Shown here one piece after another: positions 36,015 through 45,817 of a DNA stretch of 64,000 bases. Source of the stretch: Chryseobacterium sp. MEBOG06 (lineage in GTDB: Bacteria > Bacteroidota > Bacteroidia > Flavobacteriales > Weeksellaceae); contig NZ_CP084580.1 of assembly GCF_021869765.1 (NCBI RefSeq), forward strand, positions 1,178,001 to 1,242,000. The letters are read 5' to 3'. The translations under genes and the position numbers were made by a program. The notes below the pieces were generated by a model. That model saw only the letters and a program-made list of their open reading frames with translations, did no database searches and was not told the origin of the DNA. The first letter of the stretch is position 1. Every line of letters starts with the position of its first letter.

Positions 36015-37157
36015 ATGGAATTTCCTATTTTACTTGTAGTTATTATTGCGTTGGCCCTGATTTTCGATTATATCAATGGTTTTCATGATGCTGCCAATTC
36101 AATTGCAACTATAGTTTCTACAAAAGTTTTAACTCCATTCCAGGCTGTACTTTGGGCGGCGCTCTGGAACTTTGCAGCTTTCTTTATTGCTGCTTATATT
36201 ATTGGAGAATTCAAAATTGGTAACACAATTGCCAAAACAGTTAACGAGAATTTTATCACCCTTGAAGTTATATTTTCCGGCCTTATGGCAGCTATTGCAT
36301 GGAATCTTCTGACATGGTGGTTTGGAATTCCTTCATCATCGTCTCATACGCTGATCGGAGGATTCTTAGGGGCTGCTCTTATGCATGCTTTTATGTCTGA
36401 TTATCACGCTGTTACTCTTGCTCAGCCTAACTTAGGATGGTGGGAAACTGTAAAAGAAGCTGCCAATCAGGTAACCCATCAGAGTGTTGTGAAGTTTGAT
36501 AAGGTGATTCCGATCTTCTTATTTATTTTCATGGCTCCGATCATAGGGATGATTATTTCGATTATTATTACTTTAATTATTGTTCACCTTTATAAAAGAT
36601 CAAATCCTTATAAAGCAGATAAATCTTTCAAAAGACTGCAGTTGGCTTCATCAGCACTGTTTAGCTTAGGACACGGTTTGAATGATGCTCAGAAAGTAAT
36701 GGGAATCATTGGAGCAGCGGTAATTTATTATCACGTTAATATGCTTCAGGATGCGCAGTATCTGGATATCCCTTCGGCAGAGCGTTTCAACTATTTTGCA
36801 CAGCATTATATCTGGGTTCCTTTGGTTTCATTTATTGCAATTGCTTTAGGAACAATGAGTGGTGGTTGGAAGATCATCAAGACAATGGGTACTAAAATTA
36901 CAAAGGTAACTTCACTGGAAGGAGTGAGTGCTGAAACGGCAGGAGCAATTACTTTGTTTATCACAGACCACTTCGGTATTCCTGTATCTACCACACATAC
37001 GATCACAGGTTCTATTATTGGGGTAGGATTAACCAAAAGAATTTCAGCAGTAAGATGGGGGATTACCGTAAGTCTTCTTTGGGCTTGGGTCTTAACAATT
37101 CCAATCTCTGCAATAGTGGCTGCATTTACCTATCTTGTAGTAACTTTCCTTTTTTAA
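36015..37157 (+). CDS. inorganic phosphate transporter, PiT family
   Basis: The 380-residue protein has about ten TM segments with the duplicated PiT signature: FDYINGFHDAANSIATIVSTKVLTP in the first half and SLGHGLNDAQKVMG, GIPVSTTHTITGSI in the second; GIPSSSSHTLIGG is the matching first-half motif. It imports phosphate with H+ or Na+. The gene is co-transcribed with the DUF47 regulator gene upstream and closed by a terminator. Confidence 0.93.
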   Translation: MEFPILLVVIIALALIFDYINGFHDAANSIATIVSTKVLTPFQAVLWAALWNFAAFFIAAYIIGEFKIGNTIAKTVNENFITLEVIFSGLMAAIAWNLLTWWFGIPSSSSHTLIGGFLGAALMHAFMSDYHAVTLAQPNLGWWETVKEAANQVTHQSVVKFDKVIPIFLFIFMAPIIGMIISIIITLIIVHLYKRSNPYKADKSFKRLQLASSALFSLGHGLNDAQKVMGIIGAAVIYYHVNMLQDAQYLDIPSAERFNYFAQHYIWVPLVSFIAIALGTMSGGWKIIKTMGTKITKVTSLEGVSAETAGAITLFITDHFGIPVSTTHTITGSIIGVGLTKRISAVRWGITVSLLWAWVLTIPISAIVAAFTYLVVTFLF

Positions 37158-37180
37158 AATACAAAATCATATTATCATAT

Positions 37181-37206
37181 AAACTTTGTCCGTTTGGGCA
37201 AAGTTT
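37181..37206 (+). terminator. terminator after the phosphate transporter gene
   Basis: AAACTTTGTCC and GGGCAAAGTTT form an 11-bp stem (one G-T pair) with loop GTTT, followed by TTTTGTTTT. Confidence 0.85.
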
Positions 37207-37233
37207 TTTGTTTTATAAAGCCTCGAAAAATTG

Positions 37234-37241
37234 TATTTTTG
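37234..37241 (+). promoter_or_regulatory. -7 promoter element of the polyprenyl synthase gene
   Basis: TATTTTTG matches TAnnTTTG and lies 18 bp before the ATG at 37260. Confidence 0.55.
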
Positions 37242-37259
37242 TTCAAATTATAAGATTTT

Positions 37260-38231
37260 ATGGAATTTTTAGACAAATACCAGCAGATTGTTGCGGACGC
37301 CATTAACAAGTACACTTTTAAAGATAAACCTACGGAGTTATATGATCCGATGAATTATATCATTTCTCACGGTGGAAAACGTCTTCGCCCTATTATGGTG
37401 CTGATGGCATGTGATCTTTTTGGAGGTGATCTTAAAGAGGCGATCAAGCCGGCACTGGCTATCGAGTTTTTCCATAATTTTACGCTGATCCATGATGATA
37501 TAATGGATGAAGCTCCTTTAAGAAGAAACAAGCCCACCATACACACTTTACACGGAATTAACGTAGGTATTCTTTCCGGAGACGGGTTGATGCTTAAAGC
37601 TTATAAGTTTTTTGAAGATCTTGAACCTGAAATTTTTAAAGCATGTATCAGAATCTTTACCCATACAGGACTTCTATTATGTGAAGGACAGCAGTATGAT
37701 ATCAACTTTGAAACTCAGGAGAATGTTACATTCGATGATTATATCAGAATGATCACTTATAAAACTGGAGTACTGAGTGCTTCTTCTTTTGAGATCGGAG
37801 CATTGATTGCAAGAGCTGATTTTAAAGATGCCAAAGCTATCTTTAACTTCGGAAAGCATATTGGAATTGCATTTCAGATCATGGATGATTATTTGGACGT
37901 GTTCGGAGATCAGGCTCAGTTCGGGAAGAAACATGCCGGAGACATTTATGAGAATAAAAAGACCGTTCTATACCTGTTAGCAAGAGAACATGCTACAGAT
38001 GAAGAAAGAAAAGAACTTGACTACTGGTATTCTAAAAAGACTGAAAACGTAGATAAGGTATACGGGGTAGAAAAAATATTCAGAAGAACAAAAGTTGACG
38101 AAAAAGCATTACGCCTGATCGAAAAACATAACGAAATCGGACAAAGCTATCTTAAGAAAATAGATATCCCTGAAGAAAAGAAAAAGCCATTCATAGAACT
38201 GGCAAATTACTTGCTGAGAAGAGAAAGCTAA
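37260..38231 (+). CDS. polyprenyl diphosphate synthase
   Basis: The 323-residue enzyme has the first Asp-rich motif DDIMD (79-83) and the second DDYLD (209-213), both needed for Mg-diphosphate binding, with HGGKRLRP (37-44) for IPP binding. It belongs to the trans-prenyl transferase family, which extends allylic diphosphates with IPP. The chain length cannot be read from sequence alone; a role in the menaquinone side chain is likely in this class. Confidence 0.9.
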   Translation: MEFLDKYQQIVADAINKYTFKDKPTELYDPMNYIISHGGKRLRPIMVLMACDLFGGDLKEAIKPALAIEFFHNFTLIHDDIMDEAPLRRNKPTIHTLHGINVGILSGDGLMLKAYKFFEDLEPEIFKACIRIFTHTGLLLCEGQQYDINFETQENVTFDDYIRMITYKTGVLSASSFEIGALIARADFKDAKAIFNFGKHIGIAFQIMDDYLDVFGDQAQFGKKHAGDIYENKKTVLYLLAREHATDEERKELDYWYSKKTENVDKVYGVEKIFRRTKVDEKALRLIEKHNEIGQSYLKKIDIPEEKKKPFIELANYLLRRES

Positions 38232-38245
38232 ATATAGGCAGCAGG

Positions 38246-38304
38246 GTATAGGTGACAGTTGGTAATCTACCTGCAACCTATTTCCTGCAACCTAATTCCT
38301 ATAC
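38246..38304. repeat. intergenic imperfect hairpin element (CCTGCAACCTA type)
   Basis: GTATAGG (38246-38252) pairs with CCTATAC (38298-38304). Between them CCTGCAACCTA and CCTGCAACCTAA are direct copies. The block ends 1 bp before the GSCFA start codon and shares its style, not its words, with other gap elements in the window. Confidence 0.5.
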
Positions 38305-38305
38305 A

Positions 38306-39256
38306 ATGAAATTCAGAACTGAAGTAGATATTCCCGCATCAGAAAAAAAGATAGAGATTGAAGATAAAATATTTTCAATAGGATCATGTTTTGCTTCTGA
38401 AATGACTGATTTACTGAAAGACGGGCAACTTCAGACCCTTAATAATCCTTTTGGAACTATTTTTAACCCATATTCCATCAATAATGCGGTAAAAAGGCTT
38501 CATGATTCCTCATTTTATGAAGAAGAAGAGCTGATTATCTATAATAATGAATACATTTCTTTAGATCATCACAGTAGTTTTGATACCCGGTATATTCATC
38601 AGACCCTGGATAAGATCAATAAAGAGATTGAAGAAGGGAATGCTTTCCTTCAGGAGGCAGACTGGATTATCATTACCTATGGATCTTCCTTTATCTATGA
38701 ATTTGTTCCGAAAGAAAAACTGGTGGCCAACTGTCATAAAATTCCGCAGAAATTTTTTGAAAAAAGGCTGCTCTCCCATCAGGAACTTACCAGCTCTATT
38801 TATCAGACTGTTTTAGATCTTAAAGATATTTGTAAAGAAGGAGTACAGATTTTGTTTACTGTTTCTCCCGTAAGGCATACCAAAGACGGAATGGTAGAAA
38901 ATCAACTGAGTAAATCCAAATTAATTACGGCCATTCACGAATCTATTTCGATGTTTGAAGACTGTCATTACCTCCCCGTTTATGAGATTTTAATGGATGA
39001 TCTTAGAGATTACCGCTTTTACAAAGAAGACATGATTCATCCAAGTCCTCAGGCAGTTAATTATATTTTTGATAAATTTGGGAATGCTTATTTTTCAGGA
39101 GATACCCAAAATTTTATTAAAGAAAATTTTAAAATTATCAGGGCTCTAGAGCATAAGACCAATGATAAAAAAGATCCTAAATTTATTGAATTCAGAGAAA
39201 AATTGGATGAAAGGATTGAATGTCAGCGTAAGAAAGTAAAGCATAAAATATTTTAA
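38306..39256 (+). CDS. GSCFA domain protein
   Basis: The 316-residue protein has the name-giving motif IGSCFA (25-30) near its N-terminus, then NPFGTIFNPYSI and, near the end, DMIHPSPQAVNYIF, with the DxxH of SGNH/GDSL-like hydrolases. It is probably a cytoplasmic esterase or acyl hydrolase; the reaction is unknown. The start is ATG at 38306; an upstream in-frame start at 38252 would lie within the hairpin element. The stop TAA abuts the ATG of the next gene. Confidence 0.88.
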   Translation: MKFRTEVDIPASEKKIEIEDKIFSIGSCFASEMTDLLKDGQLQTLNNPFGTIFNPYSINNAVKRLHDSSFYEEEELIIYNNEYISLDHHSSFDTRYIHQTLDKINKEIEEGNAFLQEADWIIITYGSSFIYEFVPKEKLVANCHKIPQKFFEKRLLSHQELTSSIYQTVLDLKDICKEGVQILFTVSPVRHTKDGMVENQLSKSKLITAIHESISMFEDCHYLPVYEILMDDLRDYRFYKEDMIHPSPQAVNYIFDKFGNAYFSGDTQNFIKENFKIIRALEHKTNDKKDPKFIEFREKLDERIECQRKKVKHKIF

Positions 39257-39784
39257 ATGATTGACTTTACCAGCATTGGCTATTTGAAAAACGGTAATGA
39301 AAGACAGAAAAGAGCTTACGAAGTTCTTACCCAATATAAAGTTCTTGAAAAGTTAGGGAATTATTCTCCGGTATTGGCAGGAACTATTCCCATAGAAATT
39401 GATATTGAGACCAGCGATCTGGATATTATTTGTGAAATTGACCTCAGGTTTGAAGATGAATTTTTGAATGAGGTAACATTAAGCGGGCTAATACCGGCAA
39501 ATGCTGATTTGAAAATTAAAAAGAGTAGGATTAAAGGAGAGAAAAGTATCGTTCTGAACTTCATGCTGGAAGAGTTTCCTATTGAGATTTTTGGTCAGAA
39601 TAAACCTGTTACAGAACAGAACGCTTACAGACATATGATCGCAGAATACAATATTTTGCAGCAAAAAGGAGAAGAATTTAAACTAAAAATAATAGAACTT
39701 AAAAAACAGGGAATCAAAACAGAACCCGCATTTGGAATGCTGATGAATCTTGAAGATCCCTATGAAGATCTGTTAAAACAATAA
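39257..39784 (+). CDS. DUF4269 protein, nucleotidyltransferase-like
   Basis: The 175-residue protein has the pattern VLAGTIPIEIDIETSDLDIICE, an acidic pair like the metal-binding motif of minimal nucleotidyltransferases, and matches DUF4269. Function is unknown. Its ATG directly follows the GSCFA stop with no spacer, so translation is coupled, and the TatD gene starts 4 bp after its stop. Confidence 0.83.
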   Translation: MIDFTSIGYLKNGNERQKRAYEVLTQYKVLEKLGNYSPVLAGTIPIEIDIETSDLDIICEIDLRFEDEFLNEVTLSGLIPANADLKIKKSRIKGEKSIVLNFMLEEFPIEIFGQNKPVTEQNAYRHMIAEYNILQQKGEEFKLKIIELKKQGIKTEPAFGMLMNLEDPYEDLLKQ

Positions 39785-39788
39785 GAAA

Positions 39789-40550
39789 ATGATTGATACA
39801 CATACGCATTTATATGCAGAAGAATTTGATGAAGATAGAAAAGAAACTATTCAAAGAGCTTTAGATAAAGGAATTACCGAATTTTACCTTCCGGCAATTG
39901 ATTCTGAATCACATGAGAAAATGCTGCAGCTGGAAACAGAATACCCTGGTCAGGTTTATTCAATGATGGGATTACACCCTTGTTACGTAAAGCCGGACTC
40001 ATGGGAAAAAGAACTGGACATTGTAAAAAAATATCTTGATCAGAAACATTTTCCGGCAGTAGGGGAAATTGGTATAGATCTGTATTGGGATAAAACAACA
40101 TTAGATATTCAGGTAAAGGCTTTTGAACAGCAAATTGACTGGGCGATAGAAAAAGATCTTCCGATTGTGATCCATACAAGAGACAGTTTTGATGAAACCT
40201 TTGAGGTACTGGAAAGAAAGAAACATCCAAAATTGAGAGGGATTTTCCATTGTTTTTCGGGAAACCTGGAGCAGGCAAAACACGCCATTGATCTGAATTT
40301 TATCTTAGGAATCGGTGGAGTAGTGACCTTCAAAAATGGGAAAATAGATCAGTTTTTACATGAAATTCCTTTAGATAAAATCGTTTTAGAAACAGATTCT
40401 CCATATCTGGCCCCCGTTCCGTACAGAGGTAAAAGAAACGAAAGTTCATATCTGGATTTGGTAGCCGGGAAACTGGTGAATATTTATGGAAAAGATTTTA
40501 CTGAGATAGACAGGATTACAACAGAGAATGCGAAGAATCTTTTCAGATAA
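39789..40550 (+). CDS. TatD family hydrolase (metal-dependent DNase-like)
   Basis: The 253-residue TIM-barrel protein has the N-terminal HxH (DTHTHL, H5 and H7), GEIGIDLYW, VIHTRDS, FHCFSGN and ETDSPYLAP motifs that provide the metal-binding site. Family members are 3'-5' exonucleases or aminoacyl hydrolases in the cytoplasm. It is the last gene of a three-gene operon closed by a bidirectional terminator. Confidence 0.92.
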   Translation: MIDTHTHLYAEEFDEDRKETIQRALDKGITEFYLPAIDSESHEKMLQLETEYPGQVYSMMGLHPCYVKPDSWEKELDIVKKYLDQKHFPAVGEIGIDLYWDKTTLDIQVKAFEQQIDWAIEKDLPIVIHTRDSFDETFEVLERKKHPKLRGIFHCFSGNLEQAKHAIDLNFILGIGGVVTFKNGKIDQFLHEIPLDKIVLETDSPYLAPVPYRGKRNESSYLDLVAGKLVNIYGKDFTEIDRITTENAKNLFR

Positions 40551-40577
40551 AAAGTATTTTAAACGGTAAGATAAAGA

Positions 40578-40608
40578 AAAACCCTTTTCAAACATTGAAA
40601 AGGGTTTT
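40578..40608. terminator. bidirectional terminator between TatD and RhlE-like genes
   Basis: AAAACCCTTTTCA and TGAAAAGGGTTTT form a perfect 13-bp stem with loop AACAT; A- and T-runs flank both sides. It serves the two convergent genes. Confidence 0.9.
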
Positions 40609-40612
40609 ATTT

Positions 40613-41917
40613 TTATTTCTTTCTGGTGAAATTCTTGTTCTTAGGTTTTTTTAAGCCGATTGAAGCCGTATTAGAAGGCTTTTTACGGTTGTTATTTGAC
40701 CTTGAATTACTGCTGCTTGGCCCTTTTGGCTTGTCACCTCCTCCAGAAGAGGGTCTGTTATTGGAATCCCTTTTCTGGGCAACCAGATCATCAGTGTGGA
40801 ACGGATGGTCTTTGGTTACAGGAATTTTCTTCCCAATTAATTTCTCCGTATTCTTTAAGTTTAAAAGATCAAGTCCGTCCACAAAAGATATGGAACTTCC
40901 TTCAGCGCCTGCTCTTCCCGTTCTTCCGATTCTGTGTACATAAGTCTCAGAAACGTCAGACAGTTCGAAATTGATGACGAATTTCAATTCATCAATATCA
41001 ATTCCCCTTGCTGCAATATCCGTTGCAACAAGCACTCTTGTCTTTCCGGATTTGAAATTATTCAATGCATTTTGCCTTGCATTCTGAGATTTATTACCAT
41101 GGATGGCTTCAGCTGAAATATGGTCGCTTTGAAGTTTTCTTGCGATTTTATCAGCCCCGTGTTTCGTTCTTGAAAATACCAATACGGAATCTGAAATATC
41201 ATTTTTCAGAATGTGGGATAATAAATTCAGTTTATTTTCTTTTTCAACAAAATAAACCGACTGTTTGATCGTATCTGCAGTAGATGAAACAGGGGTAACT
41301 TCTACTTTTATAGGATTATTTAAAATGGAATTAGCCAGTTTCTGTATTTCTCCAGGCATTGTTGCCGAGAAAAATAAGGTCTGCCTTCTTTGTGGTAAAA
41401 GCTTGATGATTCTTTTTACATCATGTACAAAACCCATATCAAGCATTCTGTCTGCTTCATCAAGAACAAAGATCTCAATATTTTTTAAACTGATAATGCC
41501 CTGAGCAATAAAGTCAAGAAGTCTTCCCGGTGTAGCCACCAATATATCAACTCCTCTTCTTAATGCAGCTTCCTGGTTTCCTTGTTTTACACCTCCAAAT
41601 ATAACAAGCTGTTTTAAAGGAAGGTATTTACCGTAAGCATTAATATTTTCTTCAATTTGGATAGCCAATTCTCTTGTAGGAGTAAGAATTAATGCTTTTA
41701 TATGTTTATTGGGTACTTTATTTTTGGATAAATTCTGTAGGATGGGGATAGAAAAAGCAGCTGTTTTTCCTGTTCCGGTCTGGGCACAGCCTAAAAAGTC
41801 TCTGCCATCTAATATATCAGGAATAGATCTTTCCTGGATAGGAGTCGGAGTTGTATATCCCTGCTCCTGAATTGCTTTTGCAATAGGTTCTATTAAGTTT
41901 AAGTCTGTAAAATTCAA
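40613..41917 (-). CDS. DEAD-box RNA helicase, RhlE-like
   Basis: Counted from a TTG start at 41917, the protein is 434 residues: [20 protein letters not shown] (Q motif region), AQTGTGKT (45-52), DEAD (153-156), SAT and an [10 protein letters not shown] motif, then a basic Asn/Ser/Lys-rich tail. I chose TTG because RhlE-type proteins begin exactly at this MNFTDL-like sequence and no in-frame ATG lies nearby; the only alternative at 41977 adds 20 unlike residues. It is likely cytoplasmic, acting in ribosome biogenesis or RNA degradation. Confidence 0.88.
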   Translation of the reverse strand: MNFTDLNLIEPIAKAIQEQGYTTPTPIQERSIPDILDGRDFLGCAQTGTGKTAAFSIPILQNLSKNKVPNKHIKALILTPTRELAIQIEENINAYGKYLPLKQLVIFGGVKQGNQEAALRRGVDILVATPGRLLDFIAQGIISLKNIEIFVLDEADRMLDMGFVHDVKRIIKLLPQRRQTLFFSATMPGEIQKLANSILNNPIKVEVTPVSSTADTIKQSVYFVEKENKLNLLSHILKNDISDSVLVFSRTKHGADKIARKLQSDHISAEAIHGNKSQNARQNALNNFKSGKTRVLVATDIAARGIDIDELKFVINFELSDVSETYVHRIGRTGRAGAEGSSISFVDGLDLLNLKNTEKLIGKKIPVTKDHPFHTDDLVAQKRDSNNRPSSGGGDKPKGPSSSNSRSNNNRKKPSNTASIGLKKPKNKNFTRKK

Positions 41918-42119
41918 ATGAATTATTTTAAAATTTATATAAAAATTCCTTCTGTTTGAAAGAATTACATCCTGCAAAGGTAGTCTAAAAAAAATTAAAA
42001 ATTTTAATTCTTCTATTTGACTTATTAAGGTCAGATGGTTTTTCCTGATAGAGGGTATTATATAATAAATGACCGCTCATACCTTAGCAGCCATTTGTCT
42101 TGTTATTAGGAAATAGAAA

Positions 42120-42764
42120 CTATTTAAATTTATAACCTACACCAGCCTGCAGAAAGCCTACTTTTACAGGAATACCGTTTCCTTTATTGATTTCTATAAA
42201 ATTAAAATGATATCTGGCGTCCACAAAGAACTTATCATTAATCTTGTATTCTGCACCCAGAAATGGAAAAAGATTTAAGGTTTTTATTCCATCATAATTA
42301 CTTTTTTCAGTTCCGGTAATAGCATTGCTGGTTTCTGCTTTTGTTGAAATGTTAAATCCAAAATTCATCCCTGCAGAAGCAGAAAGATTAGGAATAATAT
42401 AATACTTTGCAGAAATAGGAACCTGAATCTGATTAAGGCGATACTCTACTGTCATATTTCCTACATTCACAACTTCATTTCCTACTATGGCTACTGCAGG
42501 ATAGGCAATTTTACCTCCTAACTGAGTATAAAGAACTTCAGCCTGTAATCCAAATTTTGGTGATAAAGGTTGCTCGGCCACAATACCAGCATAGAAATAA
42601 GATTTTGAATCCAGTTTTTCATCAAAAAACTTCATGCTGGATAAAGAATAACCTCCTTTCACACCAAAGCTTACAGAGGATTCCGTTTTTGTTGATTGTT
42701 GGGTTTGTGCATTCATAAAAGCTGAAGCAGCAAGTAGTAAGACGAAAAGAAAGTTCTTTTTCAT
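42120..42764 (-). CDS. outer membrane beta-barrel protein (PorT-like)
   Basis: The 214-residue protein has a signal peptide ending MNAQ. The body alternates polar and hydrophobic residues, with SFGVKGGYSLSSM, FYAGIVAEQPLSPKFGLQAEVLYTQLGGK and a final VGFLQAGVGYKFK, as in eight-stranded barrels of the outer-membrane beta-barrel family. It is probably an outer-membrane protein of unknown role. It stands alone. Confidence 0.85.
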   Translation of the reverse strand: MKKNFLFVLLLAASAFMNAQTQQSTKTESSVSFGVKGGYSLSSMKFFDEKLDSKSYFYAGIVAEQPLSPKFGLQAEVLYTQLGGKIAYPAVAIVGNEVVNVGNMTVEYRLNQIQVPISAKYYIIPNLSASAGMNFGFNISTKAETSNAITGTEKSNYDGIKTLNLFPFLGAEYKINDKFFVDARYHFNFIEINKGNGIPVKVGFLQAGVGYKFK

Positions 42765-42800
42765 GTTTTTTTGAATTAATCGATTATTGTTTTCTAAAAA

Positions 42801-42829
42801 AATAATTCCTCCAAAATGAAGGAATTATT
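42801..42829 (-). terminator. terminator after the DUF6438 gene
   Basis: AATAATTCCT and AGGAATTATT form a 10-bp stem. On the minus strand it is followed by a T-run, which suits the gene ending at 42862. Confidence 0.75.
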
Positions 42830-42861
42830 GCACAAAAATAATTTAAATATTTTAAAAAAGA

Positions 42862-43353
42862 CTACTGTACCTTAGTCCATTCCTGATTTTTTCTTAAGTC
42901 TTCAAAAAAATGATATACTTCAGAAAGCTTTTCGCTGCCACGTTTTCCATAATCTTCTATATTTTTTTGTGTACCATCTGCAAAACTGATTCTTAAGTAA
43001 GAAGTTGAAAGATCTGTGATATTTCTTTTTCCATATTTGTCATCTAAACTTTTTACGTTTAGTCCATCCAGTAAACTGATCAGTTTATTATAGTCTTTTT
43101 CTTTGATGGTTCCAGTAAAAGTTCCTTCACGGGGTTTTGAAAACTCATCTTTTGAAGTTTTATTACCAAAATTAAAATGTTCTGCTTCAAAAACAGCAGT
43201 CCGGTCTGGGTTGATGGTTATTTTAAAAACAGGGCAGAATCCAAAACAGGGACCTGCCTGATATTCTATTTTAGTATATTTTGAATTTACTTTCTTAGAC
43301 GTTGTACAAGAAAGTAAAAATACAAAAGCAAAAAGGGCTAGCAGATATTTCAT
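42862..43353 (-). CDS. DUF6438 lipoprotein
   Basis: The 163-residue lipoprotein has a lipobox FLLSC and the motif YQAGPCFGFCPVFKITI, whose paired cysteines are typical of DUF6438, followed by a compact beta-rich domain. Function is unknown. It is a single gene with its own terminator. Confidence 0.82.
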   Translation of the reverse strand: MKYLLALFAFVFLLSCTTSKKVNSKYTKIEYQAGPCFGFCPVFKITINPDRTAVFEAEHFNFGNKTSKDEFSKPREGTFTGTIKEKDYNKLISLLDGLNVKSLDDKYGKRNITDLSTSYLRISFADGTQKNIEDYGKRGSEKLSEVYHFFEDLRKNQEWTKVQ

Positions 43354-43432
43354 AGTTTTTTCAATTTAAAAGAGTCTCCCAACAATTGTTCCAAAAGTAG
43401 CAAATACGGAACATTTGGTGGATATAAAAAAT

Positions 43433-43460
43433 ACAGCCCCAAGGAAAAACCTGAGGCTGT
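43433..43460 (-). terminator. terminator after obgE
   Basis: ACAGCC and GGCTGT form the base of an imperfect hairpin. On the minus strand it is followed by ATTTTTT. It lies 33 bp past the obgE stop. Confidence 0.65.
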
Positions 43461-43492
43461 TTATATTTAGAACAGTAAATTAAAGCAGATTT

Positions 43493-44476
43493 CTATCCGT
43501 GTAGCTGCTTCCAGATTGCATCTTTAAGCTCCATAAGCCCTTCTCCTGTAACTCCTGAGAAGAACAGAGGCTGTTTGTTTTCCGGGAACTCAGCTGAAAT
43601 TTCCTTTTTCAGTTCATCATCCAAAAGATCTGATTTTGAAATAGAAACAATGAAATCCTTATCAAGGAGTTCAGGGTTATACTCCTTTAGCTCATTTTCA
43701 AGAATTTTAAATTCCTGGAAGTGATTTTCAGAATCGGAAGGAATCAGAAATAAAAGAATAGAGTTTCTTTCAATATGTCTCAGGAATCTGTGTCCTAAAC
43801 CTTTTCCTTCTGCTGCCCCTTCAATAATCCCGGGAATATCAGCCATTACAAAAGATTTGTAATTTCTGTAATCCACGATTCCAAGGTTAGGAGTCAGTGT
43901 TGTAAAGGCGTAATTGGCAATTTTTGGTTTTGCTGCAGAAACAGATGCTAAAAGTGTAGATTTTCCAGCATTGGGAAAGCCAACAAGTCCTACATCAGCC
44001 AAAATTTTAAGTTCGAAAACAATATAGCCTTCTTCACCATCCATTCCGGGTTGAGCATATCTTGGAGTCTGATTGGTTGAGGATTTGAAATGTTCATTTC
44101 CTTTTCCACCTTTTCCACCTTGCATCAAAATGATTTCCTGCTTGTCCTCAAGGATTTCTCCGATAATTTCACCTTCTTCATTTTTAGCGATAGTCCCAAT
44201 GGGAACATCGATGTAAATATCAGAACCGTCAGCTCCGGTCAGCTGGTTTTTCGCTCCGTTTTCACCACGTTCTGCTTTTATGTGACGGGTGTATCGAAGT
44301 GGAAGTAAAGTCCATTCCTGAGCATTTCCTCTCATGATGACATGGCCGCCACGACCTCCGTCACCTCCGTCAGGACCTCCTTTAGGAATATACTTTTCAC
44401 GGCGAAGGTGGGCAGAACCAGCACCTCCGTGTCCGCTTTTACAATGGATTTTTACGTAATCTACAAAGTTAGACAT
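43493..44476 (-). CDS. obgE: GTPase Obg
   Basis: The 327-residue protein has the Gly-rich Obg fold (1-158; [18 protein letters not shown]) followed by a G domain with GFPNAGKST (166-174), DIPG (213-216) and a SKSD-type G4 motif. It lacks the C-terminal OCT domain found in some Obg proteins. It binds the 50S subunit and is usually essential for ribosome maturation. It follows adk on the same strand with a gap of about 60 bp, as is common in this class. Confidence 0.95.
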   Translation of the reverse strand: MSNFVDYVKIHCKSGHGGAGSAHLRREKYIPKGGPDGGDGGRGGHVIMRGNAQEWTLLPLRYTRHIKAERGENGAKNQLTGADGSDIYIDVPIGTIAKNEEGEIIGEILEDKQEIILMQGGKGGKGNEHFKSSTNQTPRYAQPGMDGEEGYIVFELKILADVGLVGFPNAGKSTLLASVSAAKPKIANYAFTTLTPNLGIVDYRNYKSFVMADIPGIIEGAAEGKGLGHRFLRHIERNSILLFLIPSDSENHFQEFKILENELKEYNPELLDKDFIVSISKSDLLDDELKKEISAEFPENKQPLFFSGVTGEGLMELKDAIWKQLHG

Positions 44477-44538
44477 ATAGTTTGTGTTGCGAGTGGCAAG
44501 CTATGGGCGAATTTTAAAACCCATATCCCGAACCTCGA

Positions 44539-45117
44539 TTATTTAATTTTCTGTACCTCAGCGAAAAGTTTCTGGGAAATTTCATCAATTTCCCCTACAC
44601 CGTTTACCTCTACATATTTCCCCTGCTGCTTATAAAGCTCGGCTACTTCTGCTGTTTTAGTATAATATTCTTTAATTCTGTTTTCGATGATCTCTACATT
44701 GCTGTCGTCAGATCTTCCGCTGGTTTTACCTCTGTTCAGAAGTCTTTCCACCAAAATTTTATCATCTACCACCAAAGCAAGACAGATATCAATCTTGTCA
44801 TTCAATTCCTCTTTAACGATAGTTTCCAAAGCTTCTGTCTGAGCAGTCGTTCTTGGATATCCATCAAAGATAAAACCGTTGGTATCAGTAGGCTTTTTGA
44901 TCTCATCAATCAGCATATCTGTTGTTACCTGATCCGGAACCAATTCTCCCTTATCGATATAAGACTTAGCCAATTTTCCAAGTTCCGTGTCATTTTTCAT
45001 GTTATATCTGAAAAGATCACCTGTTGAAACCTGTTTTAAATTGAATTTTTCGATTAGATTCTGAGCTTGTGTTCCTTTTCCACTTCCTGGAGGGCCGAAC
45101 AGAACAATGTTTATCAT
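44539..45117 (-). CDS. adk: adenylate kinase
   Basis: The 192-residue enzyme has the P-loop GPPGSGKGT (8-16), the FDGYPRT motif, a lid region without zinc cysteines, and a short lid of the bacterial short-form type. It interconverts ATP and AMP with two ADP. The gene lies between hpt and obgE on the same strand. Confidence 0.95.
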   Translation of the reverse strand: MINIVLFGPPGSGKGTQAQNLIEKFNLKQVSTGDLFRYNMKNDTELGKLAKSYIDKGELVPDQVTTDMLIDEIKKPTDTNGFIFDGYPRTTAQTEALETIVKEELNDKIDICLALVVDDKILVERLLNRGKTSGRSDDSNVEIIENRIKEYYTKTAEVAELYKQQGKYVEVNGVGEIDEISQKLFAEVQKIK

Positions 45118-45129
45118 AAGTTTGATTCG

Positions 45130-45240
45130 CTGCCAGCCTTTAGCAATATACTGTTGGCTTTTAGCTTTTTTAAGTTAATATTTTACTTTTATTTCGATTA
45201 AATTTTAAAGCTAACAGCCAAAAGCCAGTAGCTAATGACA
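45130..45240. repeat. intergenic imperfect hairpin element (AGCCAAAAGCCAGTAGCTA type)
   Basis: CTGTTGGCTTTTAGCTTTT (45151-45169) is nearly the reverse complement of AAAGCTAACAGCCAAAAG (45208-45225). Both arms contain short repeats of the word GGCTTTTAGCT. It fills the gap between the co-directional hpt and adk genes. Confidence 0.5.
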
Positions 45241-45244
45241 AGAA

Positions 45245-45799
45245 TTAATGATTGATTTGTCCGTCTTCCAACTGATACAAATTTCGGAGGTTTCTTCCTA
45301 ATTCATCATAATCCAATCCATATCCAAGTACGAATTTGTTTGGAATTTCCATCCCAATATAATCCAGTTTGAAATCCTTCTTGTAAATCTCAGGTTTCAA
45401 TAAGAAACTTGCGAGTTTTACAGATTTAGGACGTTGTGTTTCCTTGAAATACTTAAAAAGACTCTCTACAGTGTTTCCTGTGTCAACGATATCTTCTACA
45501 AGAATAATGTGACGGTCTCTTACATCCTTTGTCAGTTCCATTTTCTGGTAAACAATTCCCGTGGATTCAGTTCCCACATAAGAACTCATTTGAATGAAAG
45601 CAATCTCGCATTCACCCGGGTAGTACTTCAAAAGATCTGAGAAGAACATGATTACTCCGTTCAAAACGCCAATGAAAACAGGAACTTCATCCTTGTAATC
45701 TTCATAAATTCTTAACGCTGTCTTTTTTACAATTTCCTGAATTTCGGCATCCTCTAAATAAGGAACGAAAGTTTTGTCGTGAACTTTAATGCTTTCCAT
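45245..45799 (-). CDS. hpt: hypoxanthine phosphoribosyltransferase
   Basis: The 184-residue enzyme has the PRPP-binding motif HIILVEDIVDTGNTVESL and the early FIGVLNG loop typical of type I phosphoribosyltransferases. It makes IMP (or GMP) from hypoxanthine (or guanine). I chose the ATG at 45799: a longer reading that starts with TTG at 45820 would lie inside the -7 box at 45818-45825. It is transcribed divergently from the ABC-F gene. Confidence 0.93.
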   Translation of the reverse strand: MESIKVHDKTFVPYLEDAEIQEIVKKTALRIYEDYKDEVPVFIGVLNGVIMFFSDLLKYYPGECEIAFIQMSSYVGTESTGIVYQKMELTKDVRDRHIILVEDIVDTGNTVESLFKYFKETQRPKSVKLASFLLKPEIYKKDFKLDYIGMEIPNKFVLGYGLDYDELGRNLRNLYQLEDGQINH

Positions 45800-45817
45800 A
45801 AAATTTTTAGTAGTTGG

